Origin: Shinella sp. UYSO24
Lineage (GTDB): Bacteria > Pseudomonadota > Alphaproteobacteria > Rhizobiales > Rhizobiaceae
Direction: 5' to 3'
DNA: 64,000 bases
Assembly: GCA_902167985.1 (NCBI GenBank)
Contig: CABHNZ010000007.1
Location: 124,001 to 188,000 of the forward strand
The notes beneath the pieces are model-generated. The model was not told the origin of the DNA and ran no database searches. It saw only the letters and a list, made by a program, of their open reading frames with translations. Of the stretch, positions 9,849-19,751 are shown in pieces (within the stretch, counting starts at the first letter, position 1; each line of letters starts with the position of its first letter). Both the position numbers and the translations under genes were made by a program.

Positions 9849-9876
9849 GCCGGCCACGTTCACTGAGCCGGCGATG
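9841..9876 (+). repeat. Tandem 18-bp repeat at the response-regulator stop codon
   Basis: The 14-base block TTCACTGAGCCGGC occurs at 9841-9854 and again at 9859-9872, an 18-bp period. The first copy contains the gene's TGA stop, and because the period is a multiple of three the second copy supplies another TGA in the same frame (9864-9866). Confidence 0.85.
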
Positions 9877-9981
9877 CCGTCGAGGGCGCGCAAGGCCTGG
9901 GCCTTTCCCGCATAGGCGGCTGTTCAATCCGCCATCAACGGTCTAAGGGAAGCCATCCTTGGATCAAGTCGGGATCGACAC

Positions 9982-10989
9982 ATGCGCTTCTTCATAACCG
10001 GCACGGCAGGTTTCATCGGCTTCCATCTGGCCCGTCGCCTTCTTGAACAGGGCCATGACGTGGCCGGCTTCGATGGCATGACGGCCTATTACAGCCTGAA
10101 GCTCAAGGAGGCGCGCAACGCCGCTCTCGCCCAGTTCCCCCGCTTTTCCGGCACCACCGGCATGCTGGAGGACAAGGCCCTGCTCAGCGAAACCGTCGGC
10201 GCCTTCCGCCCCGATGTCATCATCCATCTCGCGGCCCAGGCCGGCGTTCGCTACAGCCTCGAAAACCCCAAGGCCTATCTCGACAGCAACCTTGTCGGCA
10301 GCTGGAACGTGCTGGAGATCGCCCGCGAAATCTCCGTCGGCCATTTGATGCTGGCCTCGACCTCGTCGGTCTACGGCGCCAATCCGGAAGTTCCCTTCCG
10401 CGAGACGGACAAGGCCGACGAGCCGCTCACCTTCTACGCTGCCACCAAGAAGGCGACGGAACTGATGGCGCATAGCTATGCCCATCTGCACAAGATCCCG
10501 ACGACGGCCTTCCGCTTCTTCACCGTCTACGGCCCCTGGGGCCGGCCGGACATGGCGCTATTCAAATTCGTCAAGGCGATGATCGAGGAGAGGGAGATCG
10601 AGGTCTACGGCGAAGGCAAGATGAGCCGTGACTTCACCTATATCGACGATCTCGTCGATTCGATCATCGACCTCTCGGCTGTCATCCCGTCAGAGGCAAA
10701 CCGTGTCGAGACGGTCGACACGCTGTCTCATCAGGCCCCGTTCCGCGTCGTCAATATCGGCGGCGGCCAGCCTGTCGGGCTGCTCGATTTCGTCGAGACG
10801 ATCGAGAAGATCATGGGCAAGCCGGCGAAAAAGAAGATGCTGCCGATGCAGAAGGGCGATGTGCCGCGCACTTTCGCAAGCCCGGACCTGCTTGTCGCGC
10901 TCACCGGCCGCAAGCCGGAGATCGGCCTCGAACAGGGCGTGCGCGCCTTCGTCGAATGGTTCCTGGAACATCGCGATCAGATCGACTGA
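9982..10989 (+). CDS. lpsL: UDP-glucuronate 4-epimerase (LpsL-type)
   Basis: A 335-residue extended short-chain dehydrogenase/epimerase. The NAD-binding motif [11 protein letters not shown] is at residues 7-17. Ser/Thr of the active site lies in [10 protein letters not shown], and the YxxxK pair in [21 protein letters not shown] sequence ([12 protein letters not shown]) is typical of UDP-glucuronate epimerases. Converts UDP-glucuronate to UDP-galacturonate for LPS or exopolysaccharide. It stands alone here, preceded by a gap of about 130 bases. Intact. Confidence 0.88.
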   Translation: MRFFITGTAGFIGFHLARRLLEQGHDVAGFDGMTAYYSLKLKEARNAALAQFPRFSGTTGMLEDKALLSETVGAFRPDVIIHLAAQAGVRYSLENPKAYLDSNLVGSWNVLEIAREISVGHLMLASTSSVYGANPEVPFRETDKADEPLTFYAATKKATELMAHSYAHLHKIPTTAFRFFTVYGPWGRPDMALFKFVKAMIEEREIEVYGEGKMSRDFTYIDDLVDSIIDLSAVIPSEANRVETVDTLSHQAPFRVVNIGGGQPVGLLDFVETIEKIMGKPAKKKMLPMQKGDVPRTFASPDLLVALTGRKPEIGLEQGVRAFVEWFLEHRDQID

Positions 10990-11116
10990 TCGCTTCCGCC
11001 CCGTTTCATGATGAAGAGCCGGGCAGGAAACACCTGTCCGGTTAAAAAAACGCATGGATCGTCGCTGACACGAAAGCGTCTGGAGAGACTGTCATCTTGT
11101 CGTTGGGAGAGAGGTA

Positions 11117-11206
11117 TGGCGGACAGAGAGGGATTCGAACCCTCGATACGCTTTCACGTATACACGCGTTCCAGGCGTGCGCCTTCAACCACTCGGCCAC
11201 CTGTCC
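11117..11206 (-). tRNA. tRNA-Ser (anticodon GGA)
   Basis: The minus strand reads as a 90-base class II tRNA starting GGACAGGTGGCCGAGTGG and ending with an encoded CCA (TGG at 11117-11119 on plus). The anticodon loop contains GGA, the extra arm is long as expected for serine, and the T-loop GGTTCGAATCC is intact. The 7-bp acceptor stem GGACAGG/… pairs fully with the 3' side. Confidence 0.95.
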
Positions 11207-11258
11207 TTAAACCTAAGGGCTGCTGAGATGGCGAAGCACCTCCGCAGCGGTCGGGCGA

Positions 11259-11286
11259 TATATACCGATGATTTTTCTAGGATCAA
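11259..11286 (-). promoter_or_regulatory. Predicted promoter of tRNA-Ser
   Basis: On the minus strand TTGATC (-35, plus 11281-11286) and TATATA (-10, plus 11259-11264) are 16 bases apart, about 50 bases upstream of the tRNA-Ser. Inferred from consensus match and position only. Confidence 0.5.
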
Positions 11287-11408
11287 CCGGAATCTGAACG
11301 TTTTTTGACAAGCTTGCGATGGATAGTGAGATTGCCTGTGAATGACGGTGCCGTTACGCTTGCGCGTCAGGGTATCCGGGCATGGCAGTGTATGAAGGGA
11401 AAGGGATC

Positions 11409-11732
11409 ATGGGAGTATTGAGAACCCTGTTCCGTCTCGTTTCGGTGGTTTTTCTTCTCGCAGCCGTTCTGTCGGGCGCGGTTGATTCGATCCTTTCGGT
11501 CGCCTCGTCTTCCGTGGTCATGACCAGTCTCGGAAATGCCTGGCTCGGGCTTGATCCTGAAAGCCTGACGCTGGCGGAATTCAATGCCGATTCCTATATA
11601 GGTGTAGATATGTGGCGGCCCTACGTGGCGCCGGTCCTCGCACAGCCTGCCTTCGCGGTCTTTCTTGTCCTGTCGCTGGTCTTCTGGATCATCGGCTACA
11701 GGAGGCCGGTCGAGGCAGACGCCCTGCGCTGA
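11409..11732 (+). CDS. Small membrane protein of unknown function
   Basis: A 107-residue protein. The ATG at 11409 is favoured because AAAGGGA lies just upstream; an in-frame ATG at 11382 would add nine residues. There is one hydrophobic segment near the N-terminus (residues about 9-35) and one near the C-terminus (about 75-98), with a soluble loop of about 40 residues rich in acidic and aromatic residues between them. The family is not recognised with certainty. It lies between tRNA-Ser and msrA. Confidence 0.65.
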   Translation: MGVLRTLFRLVSVVFLLAAVLSGAVDSILSVASSSVVMTSLGNAWLGLDPESLTLAEFNADSYIGVDMWRPYVAPVLAQPAFAVFLVLSLVFWIIGYRRPVEADALR

Positions 11733-11773
11733 GGCCGTCTCCCTGATGGGAGCCGTCTATAAAGGAGGCGAAG

Positions 11774-12422
11774 ATGTTCATGCTCGACATGTTTCAGAAA
11801 AAGACGGTAATGCCCACAATCGATAGCGCGCTGCCCGGCCGCGCCGAGGCGATCCCGACTGCCGATACCCATTCGTCAACGGCCGCGCGCTGGACGGTCC
11901 TTATCCGGAAGGCCTCGAAACGGCCTATTTCGGCATGGGCTGCTTCTGGGGCGCCGAACGGCTGTTCTGGAAAATCCCCGGCGTCTACGTGACCTCGGTC
12001 GGTTATGCCGGTGGCATTACCCCCAACCCGACCTATCACGAAACGACGACCGGCATGACCGGCCACGCGGAAGTGGTCAAGGTCGTGTTCGACCCCAAGG
12101 TCGTGACCTACAAGGAACTCCTCAAGACCTTCTTCGAGGAGCATGATCCTACCCAGGCATGCGCCAGGGCAACGATATCGGCACAACCTACCGTTCGACG
12201 CTCTACACGACGACGGACGAGCAGCAGCAGCAGGCACAGGAAGCGCTCGATGCGTTCCAGGCGGCGCTCGATCGCTCGGGCCACCGGGAGAAGATCACCA
12301 CCGAGATCGAGCCTGCGCCGCAATTCTTCTATGCGGAGGATTATCACCAGCAATATCTGGCCAAGAATCCCGGCGGCTATTGCGGCCTGCGCGGCACAGG
12401 CGTGTCCTGCCCCATCGGCTGA
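11774..12422 (+). CDS. msrA: Peptide methionine sulfoxide reductase MsrA (two frameshifts as sequenced)
   Basis: Reduces the S-form of methionine sulfoxide in proteins. Three reading-frame pieces join into one MsrA of 216 residues: the N-terminal part to about 11873, the catalytic [13 protein letters not shown] block (nucleophilic Cys) with SVGYAGG, and the last part from about 12158 onward, [14 protein letters not shown] to [18 protein letters not shown]. Adding one T at about 11873 (CATTCGTC) and one G at about 12158 (CAGGCATG) restores the frame. The C-terminal Cys residues fit resolving cysteines. A terminator follows at 12486. Confidence 0.88.
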
Positions 12423-12485
12423 CGGGCGCCTCGGTATCGCCGCCTCGGCGGTGTGACTGACTTTTGCTCAGTTTTTGCATTTTTG

Positions 12486-12518
12486 CGCCGCGGATTTGTG
12501 CAGGTCCGCGGCGTTTTG
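12486..12518 (+). terminator. Rho-independent terminator after msrA
   Basis: CGCCGCGGA and TCCGCGGCG form a perfect 9-bp stem with a 10-base loop, followed by TTTT. It isolates msrA from the nucleoside transport operon downstream. Confidence 0.85.
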
Positions 12519-12698
12519 TGCAGTCTGTGAAGGCGTTTAAAGCTTTTGACCATTTGAAAAAAAATCGTGAAATTTTTGAGCGCCCATGCAAGACTAGGGA
12601 AGCTTAGCCTTCTAAGAGGGGGGCAGGTCAACGCGCTGGAGGCCCGCTCGGCGGATGCGCGGAAAAACCTAACGTGAAAGAAAACAGGGCTGCACGAA

Positions 12699-13690
12699 AT
12701 GAAAAAACCCTTTTGAGCCTGATTGCACTGGCCGCAATGGCTGGAACTGCGCTCGCCGCCGATATCAAGCCTGCCGTTGTCTATGGCACCGGTGGCAAGT
12801 TCGATAAATCCTTCAACGAAGCAGCCTATAACGGCGCCGAGAAGTTCAAGAAGGAAACCGGCGTCGATTATCGCGATTTCGAGCCGACCAGCGACACCCA
12901 GGGCGAACAGGCGCTGCGCAATTTCGCAAGCCGCGGCTATAACCCGGTCGTTGCCGTTTCCTTCGCCTGGACCTCTGCGCTTGAAAAGGTCGCAGCCGAG
13001 TTTCCGGACACCAAGTTCTACATCATCGACAGCGTCGTCGACCTGAAGAACGTTCATTCGATCGTCTACAAGGAAGAGGAAGGCTCCTACCTCGTCGGTC
13101 TTCTGGCCGGCATGAAGGCGAAGTCCGGCAAGGTCGGCTTCGTCGGCGGTATGGATATCCCGCTCATCCGCAAGTTCGCCTGCGGCTATGCCCAGGGCGC
13201 CAAGGCCGCCAATGCCAAGATCGAAGTCTTCCAGAACATGATCGGCACCACCGGTGCTGCCTGGAACGACCCGGTTCGCGCCGGCGAGCTCACCAAGAAC
13301 CAGATCGACCAGGGCGCCGACGTGATCTACGCGGCAGCCGGTGCATCCGGTCTCGGCGTTCTTCAGACCGCAGCCGACAACAAGAAGTTCTCGATCGGCG
13401 TCGATTCCAACCAGAACTACCTGCATCCGGGTTCGGTCCTGACCTCCATGGTCAAGGGCGTCGATCTGGCCGTCTACAACGCCTTCAGCGATGTGAAGAA
13501 CGACAAGTTCACCGCCGGCACCCAGGCGCTCGGCATCAAGGAAGGCGGCGTTTCGGCTGCCCTCGACGACAACAACAAGTCGCTCATCACGCCGGAAATG
13601 CTGGCTGCCGTCGAAAAGGCCAAGGCTGACATCGTTGCCGGCACCATCAAGGTCCACGACTACATGTCGGACAACGCCTGCCCGATGTAA
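12699..13690 (+). CDS. BMP-family nucleoside ABC transporter substrate-binding protein
   Basis: Periplasmic basic-membrane-protein type binding protein, expected to bind nucleosides given its neighbours. The best start is the ATG at 12699, which gives MKK followed by a signal peptide (TLLSLIALAAMAGTALA, then AD), but only if one A is added to the six-A run at 12702-12707. As sequenced, the frame can only be entered from a GTG at 12674. Mature motifs include YGTGGKFDKSFNEAAYNG, FASRGYNPVVAVSF and GVDSNQNYLHPG, typical of BmpA/PnrA proteins. Repaired length is 330. A terminator-like hairpin follows at 13700, which would make this the most abundant product of the operon. Confidence 0.88.
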
Positions 13691-13699
13691 GAATTGTTG

Positions 13700-13735
13700 A
13701 AAAGGGCGCATGGCAGCCGCCATGCGCCTTTTTTC
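13700..13735 (+). terminator. Intra-operon terminator/attenuator after the BMP gene
   Basis: GGCGCATGGC and GCCATGCGCC form a stem with a 4-base loop, followed by six T. Located between the binding-protein gene and its ATPase, it would lower expression of the downstream membrane components. Confidence 0.8.
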
Positions 13736-13802
13736 GTAGCATGCGCCGCTTTTCCTGACAGATGAGAAAAGCGCAGGAAGCGAATGGCAAAAGGGCGGAC
13801 GT

Positions 13803-15325
<1,523 letters not shown>

Positions 15326-15432
15326 AATGGCATTGCGGCCTGAAAACGAGAATAAGAGAAGACGGGGAATAAGCTTTTGGAGCATGGCATGATGGCATCA
15401 CGCGTGGAATGCGCGGCGCGCGGGAGTGAAAT

Positions 15433-16565
15433 ATGAGCACCGCTTCCGTTCCGCTGCCGGGCTGGATTTCCTATGGCGTCATCCCGCTCATCAATCTCGT
15501 GATCGCCTTCTTCTTCTCCGGCCTCGTGGTCTGGCTGATCGGCGAAAACCCGTTCGAGGCGCTGAAATACCTGATCGACGGCGCGCTAGGCCGCGGCGAT
15601 GCGATCGGCTTCACGCTGTTTTACACGACGAGCTTCATCTTCACCGGCCTGTCGGTCGCGGTCGCCTTCCATGCCGGCCTGTTCAATATCGGTGCGGAAG
15701 GTCAGGCCTATGTCGGCGGTCTTGGTGCTGCGCTTGTCGCGCTGGCGCTTGACCGTTACGTGCCTGGTATGTGACCATGCCGTTTGCGGTGATCGGCGCT
15801 GCCGTCTTCGGTGCGGCCTGGGCCTTCATCCCCGCCTGGCTTCAGGCCAAGCGCGGCAGCCATATCGTCATCACCACGATCATGTTCAACTTCATCGGCG
15901 CGGCGCTGATGGTCTATCTTCTCGTGCATGTGCTGATCGTGCCGGGCAAGATGGCACCGGAAACCCGCACCTTCCTGCCCGGCGGCCAATTGCCGAAGCT
16001 CGACTGGCTGATGGCGCTTTTTGGCCTGAAGCTCGGGCCGGCGCCATTCAACGTCTCCTTCATCATCGCGCTCGTCATGTGCTTCCTCGTCTGGCTGCTC
16101 ATCTGGCGCACCAAGCTCGGCTATGAAATGCGTACCCTCGGCATCAGCCCCTCGGCTGCCGTCTATGCCGGCATTCCCTATGTCCGCACCGTCATCATCG
16201 CCATGCTGATCTCCGGCGGTCTCGCCGGCATGATGTCGCTCAACGCCGTCATGGGCGCCTCGGCACGTCTGCAGGTGGAGTTCGTCGGCGGCGCAGGCTT
16301 TGTCGGCATTGCCGTCTCGCTCATGGGCCGCAGCCATCCGGTCGGCATCATTCTGGCCGCACTTCTCTTCGGCATTCTCTATCAGGGCGGCGGCGATCTC
16401 TCCTTCGAGATGCCGAACATCACCCGTGACATGATCGTCGTCATCCAGGGCCTCGTCATCCTGTTTGCCGGTGCGCTCGAATATATGCTGCGCCCGGCAA
16501 TGGTGCGGATCTACCAGCAGTTCGCCAGCGGTAAGCAGGCGGGCCAGACGCTTGCAGGGAAGTGA
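15433..16565 (+). CDS. Nucleoside ABC transporter permease 1 (frameshifted as sequenced)
   Basis: Branched-chain/ribose-type permease of 377 residues when repaired. N-terminal helix at about residues 12-38, then multiple membrane segments with AFHAGLFNIGAEGQAYVGGL, the hallmark motif of the YufP/BmpB permease family. The frame breaks at about 15763 (VPGM then stop). Adding one C restores VPWYVTMPFAVIGAAVFG and leads to MGRSHPVGIILAALLFGILYQGG. It starts about 110 bases after the ATPase gene and ends 4 bases before permease 2. Confidence 0.88.
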
Positions 16566-16569
16566 GGCC

Positions 16570-17541
16570 ATGGAAAATTACGAGATCTTCGTCAGCATGC
16601 TCGGCTCGACCGTCCGTCTGTCGATCCCGCTGATCTTCACGGCGCTCGCCGGCCTGTTTTCCGAGCGCGCCGGCATTTTCGATATCGGGCTGGAAGGCAA
16701 GATGCTCGCCTCGGCCTTTGCTGCCGCCTGCGTCGCCTATGCCACCGGCAATGCCTGGCTTGGCCTGCTTGCCGGCATCGGCATTTCCATTCTCTTCGGC
16801 GTGATCCACGGCTTTGCCTCGATCACCAATCGCGGCAACCAGATCGTCTCGGGCGTGGCGCTCAATTTCGTCGCCGCTGGCTTGACCGTCGTGCTCGGTC
16901 AGGCCTGGTTCAACCAGGGCGGCCGCACGCCGCAGGTGCCGAATGGCGCCCGTTTCGATCCGATCATCCTGCCGGGCGCAGAAGCCATGCGCCACGTACC
17001 GATCATCGGGCCGATCTATTCGCAGGTCATCTCCGGCAACAACATCCTCACCTATATCGCCTTCCTCATGGTGCCGATCTCCTGGTGGGTGCTTTACCGC
17101 ACGCGCTTTGGCCTCAGACTGCGTGCCGTCGGTGAAAATCCGGGTGCGGTGGATACGGCGGGTATTTCCGTCACCTGGCTGCGTTACCGCGCACTCATCG
17201 TCGCGGGCTTCCTTTGCGGCTTTTCCGGCGCCTATCTGGCGATTGCCCAGTCGGCAGCCTTCATCAACAACATGTCCGCCGGCAAGGGCTATATCGCGCT
17301 TGCCGCGCTGATCTTTGCCAAGTGGAAGCCGGTGCCGGTCATGTTCGCCTGCCTGCTCTTCGGCTTCCTCGATGCCTTCGCCAACTTCATGCAGGGCAAG
17401 CAGATGCCGCTCATCGGCGAAGTACCGGTGCAGATCTTCCAGGCGCTGCCCTATATCCTGACCTGTGTTCTCCTGGCCGGCTTCATCGGCGTTGCCCGCC
17501 CGCCCAAGGCAGGCGGCGTCCCCTATACGAAGGAGCGTTAA
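16570..17541 (+). CDS. Nucleoside ABC transporter permease 2
   Basis: A 323-residue permease starting MENYEIFVSMLGSTVRLS. The motif LFSERAGIFDIGLEGKMLA is the partner of the one in permease 1 and is typical of the YufQ/BmpC subfamily. There are about eight hydrophobic segments, and the protein ends RPPKAGGVPYTKER. The start lies 4 bases after permease 1 and the stop 4 bases before cdd, which places nucleoside uptake and deamination in one transcript. Intact. Confidence 0.92.
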   Translation: MENYEIFVSMLGSTVRLSIPLIFTALAGLFSERAGIFDIGLEGKMLASAFAAACVAYATGNAWLGLLAGIGISILFGVIHGFASITNRGNQIVSGVALNFVAAGLTVVLGQAWFNQGGRTPQVPNGARFDPIILPGAEAMRHVPIIGPIYSQVISGNNILTYIAFLMVPISWWVLYRTRFGLRLRAVGENPGAVDTAGISVTWLRYRALIVAGFLCGFSGAYLAIAQSAAFINNMSAGKGYIALAALIFAKWKPVPVMFACLLFGFLDAFANFMQGKQMPLIGEVPVQIFQALPYILTCVLLAGFIGVARPPKAGGVPYTKER

Positions 17542-17545
17542 TCCG

Positions 17546-17936
17546 ATGTCCCACGATCTCTTCGAAGCCGCCCGCGATGCCATGGGCAAGGCCTATGCGC
17601 CCTATTCGAAATTCCCGGTCGGCGTGGCACTGCGCGCCGATGACGGCAAAGTCTATCTCGCGCCAATATCGAGAACCTCTCCTTCCCTCAGGCTGGTGCG
17701 CCGAGCCGACGGCAATTGGCGCCATGGTCATGGGCGGCGGAAAGAAGATCGTCGAACTGGCGGTGATTGCCGAAAAGCTGGCGCTCTGCACCCCCTGCGG
17801 CGGCTGCCGCCAGAAGATCTCGGAATTCGCTTCCGCCGAAACCCGCATCTACCTTTGCGACGATGTCGGCGTGCAGAAGACAGTCACCATGGCCGAGCTT
17901 CTGCCCTATGCCTTCGAGACGGATGTCATCGGATGA
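17546..17936 (+). CDS. cdd: Cytidine deaminase (two frameshifts as sequenced)
   Basis: Zinc enzyme converting (deoxy)cytidine to (deoxy)uridine. The start is MSHDLFEAARDAMGKAYAPYSKFPVGVAL. Two missing G residues (about 17660 and 17690) disrupt the zinc-site region; adding them gives YLGANIENLSFPQGWCAEPTAIGAM, which restores the first zinc Cys next to the catalytic Glu. The second pair of zinc Cys follows in CTPCGGCRQKI. Repaired length is 130, normal for homotetrameric Cdd. The TGA overlaps the next ATG (ATGA at 17933-17936). Confidence 0.9.
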
Positions 17937-18724
17937 AGAAGACGGTTATCGATCTCCTCGTTGAAAAGCTTGATGGCCTCGTGCCGCGCCATGCGATCGT
18001 TCTCGGCTCCGGCCTTGGCTCGCTGGTGGAAGAGATCGAAAACCCTCTGCGGGTGTCCTACGCCGATCTGCCGGGCTTCCCGGCAAGCGGCGTCACCGGC
18101 CATGCGGGAGAACTGGTTGCCGGCCACCTCGGCAAGACGCCGGTCATCATGCTGTCCGGCCGCGCCCATTATTACGAAAAGGGCGATCCGCGCGTCATGC
18201 GCCTGCCGATCGAGGTTCTGGCCGGCCTTGGCGTCCATTCGCTGATCCTCACCAATTCCGCAGGCTCGGTGCGGCAGGACATGCCGCCCGGCTCGGTGAT
18301 GCAGATCACAGACCATATCAATTATTCCGGCATGAACCCGCTGATCGGCGAGGAGGGCGATCGCCGCTTCGTCGGCATGACGACGGCCTATGACCCGGAT
18401 CTGGCGCTTGCCATGCGCAATGCAGCGATCCGTGCCGGCATTCCGCTCTTTTCCGGCGTCTATATGTGGTTTTCCGGCCCGAGCTTCGAGACGCCTGCCG
18501 AAATCCGCATGGCCCGCACGCTGGGCGCCGATGCCGTCGGCATGTCCACCGTGCCGGAAGTCATTCTGGCCCGCTATTTCGGGCTGAAGGTCGCGGCGGC
18601 CTCCGTCGTTACCAATTACGGTGCGGGCATGACCGGCGCCGAGCTTTCCCACGAGGAAACCAAGGACATGGCCCCGGTCGGCGGCGCCCGACTGGCGGCG
18701 ATCCTGCGCGAAATGCTCGGCTAA
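17933..18724 (+). CDS. Purine nucleoside phosphorylase (PNP/MTAP family)
   Basis: A 263-residue trimeric-type purine nucleoside phosphorylase. Phosphate-binding GSGLGSLVE is at about residues 24-32, SGRAHYYE at about 77-84, a base-site Glu in YMWFSGPSFETPAE, and the conserved GMSTVPEVILA and TNYGAGMT. Splits inosine, guanosine and deoxy forms to base plus (deoxy)ribose-1-phosphate, which feeds DeoB. It could also be called xanthosine phosphorylase (XapA/DeoD annotation varies). Overlaps cdd by 4 bases. Confidence 0.9.
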   Translation: MKKTVIDLLVEKLDGLVPRHAIVLGSGLGSLVEEIENPLRVSYADLPGFPASGVTGHAGELVAGHLGKTPVIMLSGRAHYYEKGDPRVMRLPIEVLAGLGVHSLILTNSAGSVRQDMPPGSVMQITDHINYSGMNPLIGEEGDRRFVGMTTAYDPDLALAMRNAAIRAGIPLFSGVYMWFSGPSFETPAEIRMARTLGADAVGMSTVPEVILARYFGLKVAAASVVTNYGAGMTGAELSHEETKDMAPVGGARLAAILREMLG

Positions 18725-18939
18725 GATCTCTTTGAAACCAGAGGTTTGCGGCTGGAAGGCAGGCAAGAGGCAGGCCCCCCGCTTGCATCCGGGCATTTCC
18801 CCGATAAAGATGGCGTCTCTTTGTCTGCCTTCTGCTGCGGGATTCGGGGCACCACAGGCAGACCTTATTTGTTTGACCTGCATAGGGCGTTCTCGCGTTT
18901 TTGAGGTCGGCGCCGATATGCGATTTGCGGAGGAAGACC

Positions 18940-19713
18940 ATGGAACTCCAGAGCCCGCGCGAGGCCGCTGCCTTCGCGCTCTCGCTTCTTGATCTTACCA
19001 ACCTGCGCGATGACTGCGACGAGGCAGCCATCGAGAACCTGTGCCTGAGGGCGCAGACCCCTTACGGCCATACGGCCGCCATCTGCATCTGGCCGCGCTT
19101 CGTCGCAAAGGCCCGCGCCATTCTCGGACCGGACCATGCGATCCGCATTGCAACGGTCGTCAATTTCCCCTCGGGCGATCTGCCGGTGGTAGAGGTCGTG
19201 GCCGAGACAGAGAAGGCGGTCGCCGATGGCGCCGACGAGATCGATCTCGTCATTCCCTACCGCGCCCTGATCGCCGGCAACGAGCAGGCCGTTACCGACA
19301 TGGTGACGAGCGTCAAGGCGGTCTGCGGCGATGCCCGTCTCAAGGTCATTCTGGAAACCGGCGAGCTCAAGGACGCAGCCCTCGTGCGCCGCGCCTCCGA
19401 TCTGGCGATTGCCGCCGGTGCCGATTTCATCAAGACCTCCACCGGCAAGGTGGCTGTCAATGCCACACTCGAAGCATCGGACCTGATGCTGCAAGCGATC
19501 CGCGATTCGAAACAGCGCGTCGGCCTGAAGCCCGCGGGCGGTATTTCCACGGTTGCCGATGCCGATCTCTATCTGCGTCTGGCGGAAGCGATCATGGGGC
19601 CGAACTGGATCATGCCCTCGACCTTCCGCTTCGGTGCCTCGAGCCTGCTGGATGATATTCTCGCGGTTCTCTCCGGCAACGCCCAGTCGCGCGCCTCCTC
19701 CGGCAGCTATTGA
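18940..19713 (+). CDS. deoC: Deoxyribose-phosphate aldolase
   Basis: Class I aldolase (257 residues) cleaving 2-deoxyribose-5-phosphate into glyceraldehyde-3-phosphate and acetaldehyde. The Schiff-base Lys is in FIKTSTGK and the proton-relay Lys in VGLKPAGGIS. The start ATG at 18940 has GGAGGA about 8 bases upstream; an in-frame ATG at 18901 would add 13 residues without a good ribosome site. A 215-base gap precedes it, so it may have a promoter of its own. The stop lies at the edge of a triplicated ATGA element shared with deoA. Confidence 0.93.
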   Translation: MELQSPREAAAFALSLLDLTNLRDDCDEAAIENLCLRAQTPYGHTAAICIWPRFVAKARAILGPDHAIRIATVVNFPSGDLPVVEVVAETEKAVADGADEIDLVIPYRALIAGNEQAVTDMVTSVKAVCGDARLKVILETGELKDAALVRRASDLAIAAGADFIKTSTGKVAVNATLEASDLMLQAIRDSKQRVGLKPAGGISTVADADLYLRLAEAIMGPNWIMPSTFRFGASSLLDDILAVLSGNAQSRASSGSY

Positions 19714-19715
19714 GC

Positions 19716-19751
19716 ATGATTCCGCCGATGATCCCGCCAATGATCCCACAG
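19716..19751 (+). repeat. Triplicated 12-bp stop/start element (deoC-deoA junction)
   Basis: Three 12-base units begin at 19716, 19728 and 19740 (ATGATTCCGCCG, ATGATCCCGCCA, ATGATCCCACAG). Each contains ATGA: its ATG is in frame with deoA and its TGA is in frame with deoC. The deoA frame reads MIPP-MIPP-MIPQ. Family comparison places the conserved DeoA N-terminus at the third ATG. Confidence 0.9.

Noticed and set aside
11019-11045. Terminator after the epimerase gene (CCGGGCAGG/CCTGTCCGG)
   Set aside because: The stem has a wobble and is followed by A rather than T on the coding strand, so termination is not supported.
11117-11206. tRNA-Ser as an integration site for a mobile island
   Set aside because: No integrase and no repeated tRNA 3' end were seen nearby; flanking genes look like core chromosome.
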